Assembly (NCBI GenBank): GCA_017548765.1
Contig: JAFYZH010000096.1
Span: 1-64,000 of the forward strand
Direction: 5' to 3'
DNA length: 64,000 bases
Source: Lachnospiraceae bacterium
Lineage (GTDB): Bacteria; Bacillota; Clostridia; Lachnospirales; Lachnospiraceae
The first letter of the stretch is position 1. Each line of letters opens with the position of its first letter. The position numbers and the translations under genes were made by a program. Below the pieces are notes generated by a model. The model was not told the DNA's origin and made no database searches. It saw nothing but the letters and a program-made list of their open reading frames with translations. This document shows, piece after piece, positions 57,517 through 64,000 of this stretch.

Positions 57517-58896
57517 GTGAATATTAAACATAAGATCGGTTCCGAGAGAGTGGATATGCTCGAAGGAGCCTTATTACCGAATATCATAAAGTTTGCGGTC
57601 CCGCTGATGCTTTCGAGCATCCTGCAGCTTTTGTTCAACGCGGCGGACATCGTGGTCGTCGGACAGTATGCCGGCGACTCGTCGTTGGGCGCGGTCGGCT
57701 GTACGGGATCGCTCATCAACCTGCTAACCAATCTGTTCGTCGGGCTCTCCGTGGGTACCGGCGTTTTGGTCGCGCGCTATTATGCTTCTAAGCAAAATGA
57801 GAAACTGAAGGACACGATCCATACCTCCTTGAGTATCGCCGTGATCTCCGGATTCATTTTGATGATCGTCGGCATAAGTTTCGTCCGTCCGATCCTGATC
57901 CTGATGAATGCGAAGGGAGAGATCCTGGATAAGGCGGTCATCTACCTGACGGTCTATTTCCTCGGCATGCCCTCGATGATGGTCTACAACTTCGGAAGTT
58001 CGATCCTGCGTGCGGTCGGTGACACACGGCGTCCGCTGATCTACCTGACGATCGCCGGTGCGCTGAACGTGGTACTGAATCTGATCTTCGTCATCGTCTT
58101 TCAGATGGATGTGGCAGGCGTAGCGCTTGCGACCATTCTGTCGCAGACATTGTCCGCAGTCTTAGTCGTACGGTGCCTGATGAGAGAGAAGGGCGAACTG
58201 CACTTTGATCTGCGCCATCCGTACCTCAAGCGGCACATCCTGAAGCGTGTCGCGCGGATCGGCCTGCCTGCCGGTTTCCAGGGCGTGATCTTCTCCCTGG
58301 CAAACTTAGTCATCCAGTCTTCGGTCAATGAACTCGGGGACATGGTCATCGAAGGAAACTCGATCGCGATGAATATCGAAGGCTTCGTCTATGTCTCGAT
58401 GAATGCCTTCCATCAGGTGTCCATTTCATTTACCAGCCAGAACCTCGGCGCGGGGAATAAGCACAGGGTACGTCCCATCTTTTGGAAGACGGAAGCCTGC
58501 GTGATCGTGGTAGGTACCGTTTTGGGATATCTGGCACTTTTCTTCGGACGGCCTCTTTTGGGTATCTATTCGGGGAATCCCGAGATCATCGATGCAGGCA
58601 TGGTGCGTCTGTGGATGATCATGACGACCTACATGCTCTGCGGTATGATGGACGTCTGCGTCGGCTCGATCCGCGGTATGGGCTATTCAGTCATGCCGAC
58701 CATAGTATCGCTGATCGGCGCTTGTTTCATGCGTCTGATCTGGCTCTGGACGGTATTCCGGATCCCGCAATTCCACAACGCGAGCATGATCTACATCACC
58801 TATCCGATCTCGTGGGCGCTCACCTTCAGCGTCCATCTGATCTGCTTCCTCGTGCTCAGCAGAAAATTCACGGAAAACAGGTCAAAAAATGCTTGA
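57517..58896 (+). CDS. MATE family efflux transporter
   Basis: 459 residues, complete. Twelve membrane helices; the N-terminus IIKFAVPLMLSSILQLLFNAADIVVVGQ is typical of MATE exporters, and the two halves are linked near residue 235. Compared with the partial MATE at the start of the window it belongs to a similar clade but is a separate gene. GTG start with weak GGGG site, coupled to the lipoprotein before it. The -35 of the tRNA promoter overlaps its stop codon. Confidence 0.93.
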   Translation: MNIKHKIGSERVDMLEGALLPNIIKFAVPLMLSSILQLLFNAADIVVVGQYAGDSSLGAVGCTGSLINLLTNLFVGLSVGTGVLVARYYASKQNEKLKDTIHTSLSIAVISGFILMIVGISFVRPILILMNAKGEILDKAVIYLTVYFLGMPSMMVYNFGSSILRAVGDTRRPLIYLTIAGALNVVLNLIFVIVFQMDVAGVALATILSQTLSAVLVVRCLMREKGELHFDLRHPYLKRHILKRVARIGLPAGFQGVIFSLANLVIQSSVNELGDMVIEGNSIAMNIEGFVYVSMNAFHQVSISFTSQNLGAGNKHRVRPIFWKTEACVIVVGTVLGYLALFFGRPLLGIYSGNPEIIDAGMVRLWMIMTTYMLCGMMDVCVGSIRGMGYSVMPTIVSLIGACFMRLIWLWTVFRIPQFHNASMIYITYPISWALTFSVHLICFLVLSRKFTENRSKNA

Positions 58897-58921
58897 CATA
58901 CCGGGGGCAATGTGTTAACAT
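58893..58921 (+). promoter_or_regulatory. Promoter of tRNA-Thr
   Basis: TTGACA (58893-58898), 17-base spacer, TAACAT (58916-58921) with TGt just before. A small hairpin GTCATC/GATGAC (58929-58945) lies in the precursor leader. Confidence 0.75.
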
Positions 58922-58974
58922 AACGTAAGTCATCTTTGAGATGACCCGGTAACATACCGAAAAAACATATGGTT

Positions 58975-59047
58975 GCTTCTGTAGCGCAGCTGGTAGCGCG
59001 TCGCATTCGTAATGCGCAGGTCGGGGGTTCGAGTCCCCCCAGGAGCT
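58975..59047 (+). tRNA. tRNA-Thr (anticodon CGT)
   Basis: 73 bases. Acceptor stem GCTTCTG (58975-58981) pairs with CAGGAGC (59040-59046), one G-T wobble. D stem GCGC/GCGC, anticodon loop TTCGTAA with CGT at 59008-59010, T arm GGGGG-TTCGAGT-CCCCC. The first anticodon-stem pair is a mismatch. No CCA is encoded. CGT reads ACG threonine codons. Confidence 0.95.
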
Positions 59048-59051
59048 TAAT

Positions 59052-59086
59052 GATAGTAGCGATGGAGAGTTCTCGTCGCTACTATC
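59052..59086 (+). other. Perfect 11-bp inverted repeat after tRNA-Thr
   Basis: GATAGTAGCGA (59052-59062) and TCGCTACTATC (59076-59086), with an inner GAGA/CTC pairing. Followed by TTACGTTTTAG, a poor T-tract. It could be a tRNA 3' processing or termination structure. The rest of the 142-base gap to asd has an imperfect dyad (about 59132-59173) and no recognised riboswitch. Confidence 0.6.
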
Positions 59087-59189
59087 TTACGTTTTAGAGG
59101 TATTTGTCGGAGCCGTACATCATATAGAGGAATGTCCGCGTGGGACGGAAATTTGCTTTTTCACGGTGGACATCGGAATGGAGGACATT

Positions 59190-60299
59190 ATGAAGAGATT
59201 GGACAAGAAATTAAAAGTCGGCGTTTTGGGCGCAACAGGTATGGTAGGACAGCGTTTTATCTCCATCCTGGCAGAGCATCCCTGGTTTGAGGTCGTTGCT
59301 GTAGCAGCGAGCCCTCGTTCCGCCGGTAAGACATATGAGGAAGCTGTCGGCGATCGTTGGAAGATGGATACCCCGATGCCGGAGGCAGTTAAGAAGCTGG
59401 TCGTTTTGAACGTAGATGAAGTTGAGAAGGTTGCTTCTCAGGTGGATATGGTATTCAGCGCATACGAAGGTACGAAGGAAGCCATCGCCGCAGCCGAAGA
59501 GGCTTACGCGAAGACCGAGACTCCCGTCGTTTCCAACAACAGCGCACATCGTTGGACACCGGATGTTCCTATGGTAGTTCCGGAGATCAACCCCGAGCAC
59601 TTCGACGTGATCGATGCACAGAAGAAGCGTCTGGGTACGAAGTATGGTTTCATCGCTGTTAAGCCGAACTGCTCCATCCAGAGCTATGCTCCGGTCCTTA
59701 CTGCTTGGAAAGAGTTCGAGCCCTACGAAGTTGTTGCTACAACTTATCAGGCGATCTCCGGCGCAGGTAAGACTTTCAAAGACTGGCCCGAGATGGTGGG
59801 TAATATCATCCCGTACATCGGCGGTGAGGAAGAGAAGAGCGAGAAGGAGCCTCTGCGTCTGTGGGGCGAAGTTAAGGATGGCGTGATCGTTCCGGCTACC
59901 AGCCCTGTGATCACCTGCCAGTGCATCCGCGTTCCGGTCCTGAATGGTCATACTGCAGCAGTCTTCGTTAAGTTTAAGAAGAAAGTAACGAAGGAGCAGC
60001 TCATCGAGAAGCTTCTCGCATTTTCCGGCGAGCCGCAGAAACTCGAACTGCCCAGCGCTCCGAAGCAGTTCATCCAGTACCTGGAAGAGGATAACCGTCC
60101 GCAGGTCGCTCTGGACGTAGATTACGAGAACGGTATGGGCGTAAGTGTCGGCCGTCTTCGTGAAGATACGGTCTATGACTGGAAGTTCGTCGGCCTGTCC
60201 CATAATACATTAAGAGGCGCTGCAGGTGGTGCGGTACTCTGCGCAGAAATGCTTGTCGCAAAGAACTATATTTGTGCGAAAAGTGAAAGAAAAAAGTAA
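59190..60299 (+). CDS. asd: Aspartate-semialdehyde dehydrogenase (archaeal/fungal type)
   Basis: 369 residues from the ATG at 59190, five bases after GGAGG. NADPH-dependent reduction of aspartyl phosphate to the semialdehyde, branch point to lysine/DAP, methionine and threonine. VGVLGATGMVGQRFI binds the nucleotide; catalytic C161 lies in KPNCSIQ and H254 in LNGHTAAVF. The C-terminal SHNTLRGAAGGAVLCAE and overall pattern fit the asd group of archaea, fungi and many Clostridia, not the E. coli form. No lysine riboswitch was found upstream. Confidence 0.94.
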   Translation: MKRLDKKLKVGVLGATGMVGQRFISILAEHPWFEVVAVAASPRSAGKTYEEAVGDRWKMDTPMPEAVKKLVVLNVDEVEKVASQVDMVFSAYEGTKEAIAAAEEAYAKTETPVVSNNSAHRWTPDVPMVVPEINPEHFDVIDAQKKRLGTKYGFIAVKPNCSIQSYAPVLTAWKEFEPYEVVATTYQAISGAGKTFKDWPEMVGNIIPYIGGEEEKSEKEPLRLWGEVKDGVIVPATSPVITCQCIRVPVLNGHTAAVFVKFKKKVTKEQLIEKLLAFSGEPQKLELPSAPKQFIQYLEEDNRPQVALDVDYENGMGVSVGRLREDTVYDWKFVGLSHNTLRGAAGGAVLCAEMLVAKNYICAKSERKK

Positions 60300-60318
60300 T
60301 AAACATGCCCGCGTAGTC

Positions 60319-60327
60319 TGATATAAT
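60319..60327 (+). promoter_or_regulatory. Extended -10 promoter of NfeD-flotillin operon
   Basis: TGaTATAAT at 60319-60327, with no good -35. Flanked by CCCGC (60308-60312) and GCGGG (60334-60338), a possible operator dyad. Between it and the next ATG lies a strong hairpin, CTAAAAGCG (60372-60380) with CGCTTTTAG (60401-60409). Confidence 0.5.
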
Positions 60328-60479
60328 ACACTTGCGGGTAGAAAAAACGGATGTTTTTACGATATCGTTTTCTAAAAGCGGAAACCGGTCCTTCGGATTT
60401 CGCTTTTAGTGTATAAAAAGATAACGGATCGCGAAGACAGACGAAATAGGAAATCTGCCGCGGGGAAGGAGGGAGCTTC

Positions 60480-61064
60480 ATGGATACGGTATATACGATA
60501 TGCTTAGTAGTAGGTTTTGCGATACCGTTGATCACGCTGCTTCTTGGCGGAATATTTGATGCTTCCGTGGACACAGACGGAGACGGACCGGATGTAGGTT
60601 TCGATTTCGATATCGATATCGGTGATATCTCGATCTCGCTTTTGCCGGCTTCACTCCACAGCATCTGTGTAGGCCTTATGTTATTCGGTGCCATGGGTAA
60701 GATCCTGGGCGACTCCATGAAAACATGGATGGTCGTGCTTATCGGTGTCGGTGTCGGATATCTCGGTGCGGTGATCATTCAGAGTTTTATCCGCACATTA
60801 CGTAAGGTGGAACATACCACAGTAAACCGCGAAGATCTGGTAGGCTGTGATGGCCATGTGGTCAATACGATCATAGCCGGCGGTTTCGGTTCGGTCAGTG
60901 TGACGACATTTGACGGCATCACGACGAACTATCCCGCTAAGGCCGATAACCCTACGCAAGTGATCCGTCAAGGATCGACCGTGACCATCGTTCGTATCGA
61001 AAAGAACGAGGTCATCGTCCGCCCGAAAGACATGGCGGAGAAATATCGCCTTGGGGACGAATAA
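60480..61064 (+). CDS. NfeD-like membrane protein (YuaF type)
   Basis: 194 residues. One N-terminal helix, an acidic stretch (DTDGDGPDVGFDFDIDIGD), two or three further helices (about residues 55-105) and a C-terminal OB-fold domain (about 118-190: VGCDGHVVNTIIAGGFGSV). This layout matches YuaF of Bacillus, the partner of flotillin FloT, which acts in membrane microdomain organisation. GGAGGGAG precedes the ATG. The flotillin gene follows after 63 bases. Confidence 0.85.
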   Translation: MDTVYTICLVVGFAIPLITLLLGGIFDASVDTDGDGPDVGFDFDIDIGDISISLLPASLHSICVGLMLFGAMGKILGDSMKTWMVVLIGVGVGYLGAVIIQSFIRTLRKVEHTTVNREDLVGCDGHVVNTIIAGGFGSVSVTTFDGITTNYPAKADNPTQVIRQGSTVTIVRIEKNEVIVRPKDMAEKYRLGDE

Positions 61065-61127
61065 AGACGTTCCCTTAATCACGAATGATCCGATGGAGTA
61101 TCGGAGATTATAAACAGGAGGAATAAA

Positions 61128-62765
61128 ATGTTAACATTAACAGGTTTTGAGATCCCGAAGTCGGTGATCATCGGTGTGATCGTTGCGGTTGGCATCATCT
61201 TGATCCTTTCCGTCATCTTCTCTATGTGGAGAAAAGTTCCGCAGGATAAGGCGGCAGTTGTAACCGGTCTTAAAAAGCGTATCATCACCGGTGGCGGTGG
61301 TCTGGTCATCCCCGTTCTTGAGCGTGTGGATACCATTTCCCTCGGTAACATCCAGTTGGACGTTACCACAGATGAGAGTATGTCATCCCAGGGCGTTCCG
61401 ATCGCCGTTGTAGGTACCGCGGTTATTAAGGTTAAGAACGAAGCTCAGGCGATCTTCAATGCGATCGAGCAGTTCACCGGAAGAAATGAGAACGAGATCG
61501 AGCGTTCCATTCGTGACACCGCTACAAACGTACTTGAAGGTAAACTTCGTGAGATCGTTTCCACGATGACCGTAGAAGAGATCTACCGTGATCGTGAAAC
61601 ATTTTCCGCTAAGGTTCAGGAAGTAGTTGGTACCGAGCTCATGGAAATGGGTCTCGAGGTAAAGGTATTTACCATTAAGGATATCAACGACTCCAACGGA
61701 TATATCCAGGCACTCGGTGTTAAGCAGATCGTTGAGAAGAAGAAAGATGCTGAGATCGCAAAGGCTGAGGCGAACCGCGAAGCTCAGATAGAGACTTCTA
61801 AGGCGAGAAGAGCCGGTGAGCAGGCCAGATTGCAGGCTGAGACCGAGATCAGTGAAGCTGCTAAGGCGAAAGCCGTTCAGGAAGCTGCTTACATGCAGGA
61901 GCAGCAGGCAGCAAAGGCAAAGGCAGACTCCGCGTACGATATTCAGAAGAATATCACCGAGAAGGAAGTCGTTGCTGCAGCTCTCGACGTAGAACTCATG
62001 CGTCAGGAGCGTCAGAAAGACATCGAAGCTGCTCAGGTGCAGATCCAGATCGCAAAAGAGCAGAAGAATATCGAACTTGCCGCTAAGCAGGCTGAGCGCA
62101 AGAAGGAAAGCCTTCGTGCAGAAGTTGTAGAGCCCGCTCTTGCGGATAAGGAAAAGGCACAGACCATCGCAGATGCCGAGAAGTATCGTAAGATCGCTGA
62201 GGCAGAAGCAGAGGCTGAGGCTCGTAAGAAATTTGCAGCTGCTGAGGCAGAAGCTAAGCGTATTAAGGCTCTGGCAGATGCTGAGGCTATTAAGACGACC
62301 GGTCAGGCAGAAGCAGACGTTATCAGCCAGCGTGGTATGGCAGAAGCTGCAGCGATCCGTGCAAAAGGTATCGCAGAAGCAGAGGCTATGTCTAAGAAGG
62401 CTATGGCATATCAGCAGTACACCGGCGCAGCTGTTGCCGAGATGCTCATCCGTGTTCTTCCGGATGTTGCAGGTAAGATCGCTGAACCTCTGAGCCAGAT
62501 CGATAAGATCATGATCATGGACAGCGGCAGCGGCAATGGTGTTACAAGCGTTGCGGGCAATGTTACCGGCGTTATGGCGCAGGTATTCGAGTCCATGAAG
62601 GAAGTTACCGGCGTTGACCTTGCAGACCTCGTAAAGGCGAAGGGCTACGACGCTCAGGTAAACCGCAACGTGACGATCAATGCTTCTCCGGAGATGGTAA
62701 ATGCAGTTAAGGCAGCTACCACCGTTGAGAAGGTAACCATTGATCCGACTACGGATGTTGAGTAA
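61128..62765 (+). CDS. floT: Flotillin (FloT/YuaG type)
   Basis: 545 residues. N-terminal membrane hairpin helix (about 8-32), then an SPFH/PHB domain (about 40-200, with RIITGGGGLVIPVLERVD), a long Ala/Glu/Lys-rich coiled coil (about 205-440) and a short C-terminal domain. Flotillins oligomerise at the inner face of the membrane and organise microdomains. The EAEA repeats and the NfeD partner upstream identify the family. GGAGG precedes the ATG; a strong terminator follows. Confidence 0.95.
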   Translation: MLTLTGFEIPKSVIIGVIVAVGIILILSVIFSMWRKVPQDKAAVVTGLKKRIITGGGGLVIPVLERVDTISLGNIQLDVTTDESMSSQGVPIAVVGTAVIKVKNEAQAIFNAIEQFTGRNENEIERSIRDTATNVLEGKLREIVSTMTVEEIYRDRETFSAKVQEVVGTELMEMGLEVKVFTIKDINDSNGYIQALGVKQIVEKKKDAEIAKAEANREAQIETSKARRAGEQARLQAETEISEAAKAKAVQEAAYMQEQQAAKAKADSAYDIQKNITEKEVVAAALDVELMRQERQKDIEAAQVQIQIAKEQKNIELAAKQAERKKESLRAEVVEPALADKEKAQTIADAEKYRKIAEAEAEAEARKKFAAAEAEAKRIKALADAEAIKTTGQAEADVISQRGMAEAAAIRAKGIAEAEAMSKKAMAYQQYTGAAVAEMLIRVLPDVAGKIAEPLSQIDKIMIMDSGSGNGVTSVAGNVTGVMAQVFESMKEVTGVDLADLVKAKGYDAQVNRNVTINASPEMVNAVKAATTVEKVTIDPTTDVE

Positions 62766-62793
62766 TCAGTTAACTATCGTAAATCGATTTTGA

Positions 62794-62832
62794 AAAAACA
62801 CATCCGCGAACTCGTTCGTGGATGTGTTTTTC
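62794..62832 (+). terminator. Rho-independent terminator after flotillin gene
   Basis: Stem from about 62795 (AAAACACATCCGCGAAC) with GTTCGTGGATGTGTTTT, one mismatched pair, loop TC, followed by TTTTT. Confidence 0.92.
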
Positions 62833-62909
62833 ATTGAAGGACGCGAAATGAGTTTGAAGAAGGCATGCTGGATTGATCGTTGTTATAAGAGTTATAAAAG
62901 GAGGATGAC

Positions 62910-63212
62910 ATGACTTTTAAGAAAGCATATATCATAGATAAAGTGTTTGAGGTTCTTACGCTTCTTTTGTTAGGCCATGTATTGATCTTGGATATACTTT
63001 TAAAGAGCGTTTCATTCGGCAAAGGTTACATGCTTTTTGTAGCGATCTTCTCAGTCGTCTTAATGTTCGGCCAGATATTTATTACACATCATTTCTTCAA
63101 AGCCTGTCCATACTGCGGAAAAGAATTGACATACAAATCTAATAGCAGGGGAGGTTCGAAGGCTTGCAATCCCTGGAAGGGCTGCCCGCATTGCGGCCAT
63201 GAGCTGGACTGA
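62910..63212 (+). CDS. Small membrane protein with C-terminal zinc ribbon (paralogue 1)
   Basis: 100 residues. Two membrane helices (about 12-32 and 38-60), then CPYCGKEL ... NPWKGCPHCGHELD at the C-terminus, four cysteines set for zinc. AGGAGG precedes the ATG. The next gene encodes a protein of the same layout, so they are tandem paralogues. Family unknown. No promoter was firmly identified in the 77 bases after the flotillin terminator. Confidence 0.75.
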   Translation: MTFKKAYIIDKVFEVLTLLLLGHVLILDILLKSVSFGKGYMLFVAIFSVVLMFGQIFITHHFFKACPYCGKELTYKSNSRGGSKACNPWKGCPHCGHELD

Positions 63213-63258
63213 TAAGTGCATTACAAATAAAGTGCGTTGCAAAAAAGGAGGGGCTTCA

Positions 63259-63543
63259 ATGTTTGCTAAGGTGTTGTTTATTATTGAGTGGGCAGTAATG
63301 AGGATCGGGCTGACATTGGTTGCCTTGATCATGATCCTTATGACTACAGCTGATGATAGGGACTATCGGATCACTTTTCTTGCTGTTTTGATGGCCATCG
63401 GCATTCTATATCGTTTTATCATTTACTTGTTTTACAGGTGTCCACACTGCCAGGAGAAAATGTATACGACAGGTAGTAAACTATATTATCATCTGGGAAA
63501 TCCCTGGAAGGGGTGTCCTTGTTGCGGACGGAAACTCGACTGA
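63259..63543 (+). CDS. Small membrane protein with C-terminal zinc ribbon (paralogue 2)
   Basis: 94 residues from the ATG at 63259, which follows AGGAGGGG; the open frame upstream is not used. Two membrane helices (about 5-30 and 38-60), then CPHCQEKM ... NPWKGCPCCGRKLD. The shared NPWKGCPxCGxxLD ending shows it is a duplicate of the gene before it. Function unknown. Confidence 0.75.
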   Translation: MFAKVLFIIEWAVMRIGLTLVALIMILMTTADDRDYRITFLAVLMAIGILYRFIIYLFYRCPHCQEKMYTTGSKLYYHLGNPWKGCPCCGRKLD

Positions 63544-63587
63544 TCGGAAGTTTTTTCGGTATTTTCGTAAAAATTTTCGTTTGGGTA

Positions 63588-63616
63588 TTGATTTTACGAA
63601 AAAAGTGTGCTAAACT
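63588..63616 (+). promoter_or_regulatory. Promoter of rimP
   Basis: TTGATT (63588-63593), 17-base spacer, TAAACT (63611-63616). A perfect 11-bp inverted repeat, TTTTCGTAAAA (63562-63572) and TTTTACGAAAA (63592-63602), overlaps the -35 and could be an operator. Confidence 0.65.
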
Positions 63617-63644
63617 TCGTTACAGTTGTTACAGTGAGTATGTT

Positions 63645-63670
63645 AAGTGGGCTGCAAAGCCCACTTTTCT
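63645..63670 (+). terminator. Terminator-like hairpin in the rimP leader
   Basis: Perfect 9-bp stem AAGTGGGCT (63645-63653) with AGCCCACTT (63658-63666), loop GCAA, followed by TTCT. It lies after the rimP promoter and 60 bases before the start codon, so it may act as an attenuator. Confidence 0.6.
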
Positions 63671-63729
63671 ATTTGCCAAAACAGCCCAAAGAGCATTTGT
63701 TTATCAGATCACAAAAAGAGGGATTTCAA

Positions 63730-64000
63730 ATGAAAAAATCCGAAGACATCGTTGCATTGGCCGAAGAGCTGGTAGCCCCGGTCATTGCCGAGAACCGTTT
63801 TGAACTGGTGGACGTCGAATATGTGAAGGAAGCCGGGAACTACTACCTGCGCTACTACATCGACAAAGAAGGCGGCATAACCATCGACGATTGTGAAACG
63901 GTCAGCCGCTATGTCAGCGACAAACTCGACGAGACGGATCCGATCGAGGATAATTACATCCTGGAAGTGAGTTCGCCCGGCCTGGGTCGTCCGCTGGTAA
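63730..64000 (+). CDS. rimP: Ribosome maturation factor RimP, N-terminal part (partial)
   Basis: The first 90 residues are visible; the gene runs off the window. RimP is needed for maturation of the 30S subunit. The start [41 protein letters not shown] and [13 protein letters not shown] are strongly typical. AGAGGG lies seven bases before the ATG. In Firmicutes rimP normally starts an operon with nusA and infB, expected just past the window. Confidence 0.93.
   Translation, partial: MKKSEDIVALAEELVAPVIAENRFELVDVEYVKEAGNYYLRYYIDKEGGITIDDCETVSRYVSDKLDETDPIEDNYILEVSSPGLGRPLV

Noticed and set aside
59048..59189. Lysine riboswitch before asd
   Set aside because: The region is shorter than the riboswitch and none of its conserved core was recognised.

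Overview
The window looks like chromosomal DNA of a low-to-mid GC Gram-positive bacterium of the class Clostridia, probably Lachnospiraceae-like. The pointers are a CIRCE element before clpB, cdaA/cdaR for c-di-AMP, a LytR-CpsA-Psr protein, ComEA/ComEC, a PyrK/PyrD-type dihydroorotate dehydrogenase, the archaeal/fungal-type Asd, and secreted proteins with Thr/Glu/Pro linkers. There is no rRNA, so the taxonomy is inference. Coding is dense and almost entirely on the + strand; only one supported gene (47434-47901) is on the - strand. No insertion sequence, prophage or CRISPR array was seen.

Layout: 1-3553 holds the end of a MATE exporter, a Y-family DNA polymerase with a small partner, and a membrane-anchored metallo-beta-lactamase-fold protein. 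3652-7726 is a c-di-AMP operon (two uncharacterised membrane proteins, cdaA, cdaR) followed by an HPr gene. 7731-17404 is a cell-surface polysaccharide cluster (polymerase-like protein, four GT2 glycosyltransferases, DUF2304, Wzm/Wzt-type ABC exporter, initiating phosphoglycosyltransferase, LCP ligase). HtrA and a two-permease ABC exporter follow. 23263-29458 links comEA, a two-component system, a GerMN lipoprotein and comEC. 29697-35057 is one giant surface protein. 35213-47369 is trpS followed by pyrimidine genes (pyrC, pyrF, a HAD-PyrK fusion, pyrD, pyrE) and purine genes (purE, M, N, D). 48138-54481 is CIRCE-controlled clpB directly followed by glycerol-1-phosphate dehydrogenase, a MurE-like ligase and a cyanophycin-synthetase-like ATP-grasp protein. 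After that come a TPR/zinc-ribbon protein, a lipoprotein, a second MATE exporter, tRNA-Thr(CGT), asd, an NfeD/flotillin pair, two paralogous zinc-ribbon membrane proteins and the start of rimP.

Most interesting points: (1) the three-gene set egsA - Mur ligase - ATP-grasp looks like an unassigned peptide-ligase pathway, with the two halves of a cyanophycin synthetase as separate proteins and a lipid-precursor dehydrogenase, apparently placed under heat-shock control. (2) A HAD phosphatase is fused in frame to PyrK, with a near-perfect internal Shine-Dalgarno and GTG exactly where a stand-alone PyrK would begin, and an attenuator-like leader in front. (3) Six tandem CnaB domains in the giant surface protein carry the Lys/Glu/Asp pattern and the IVMxD strand familiar from the SpyTag/SpyCatcher domain.
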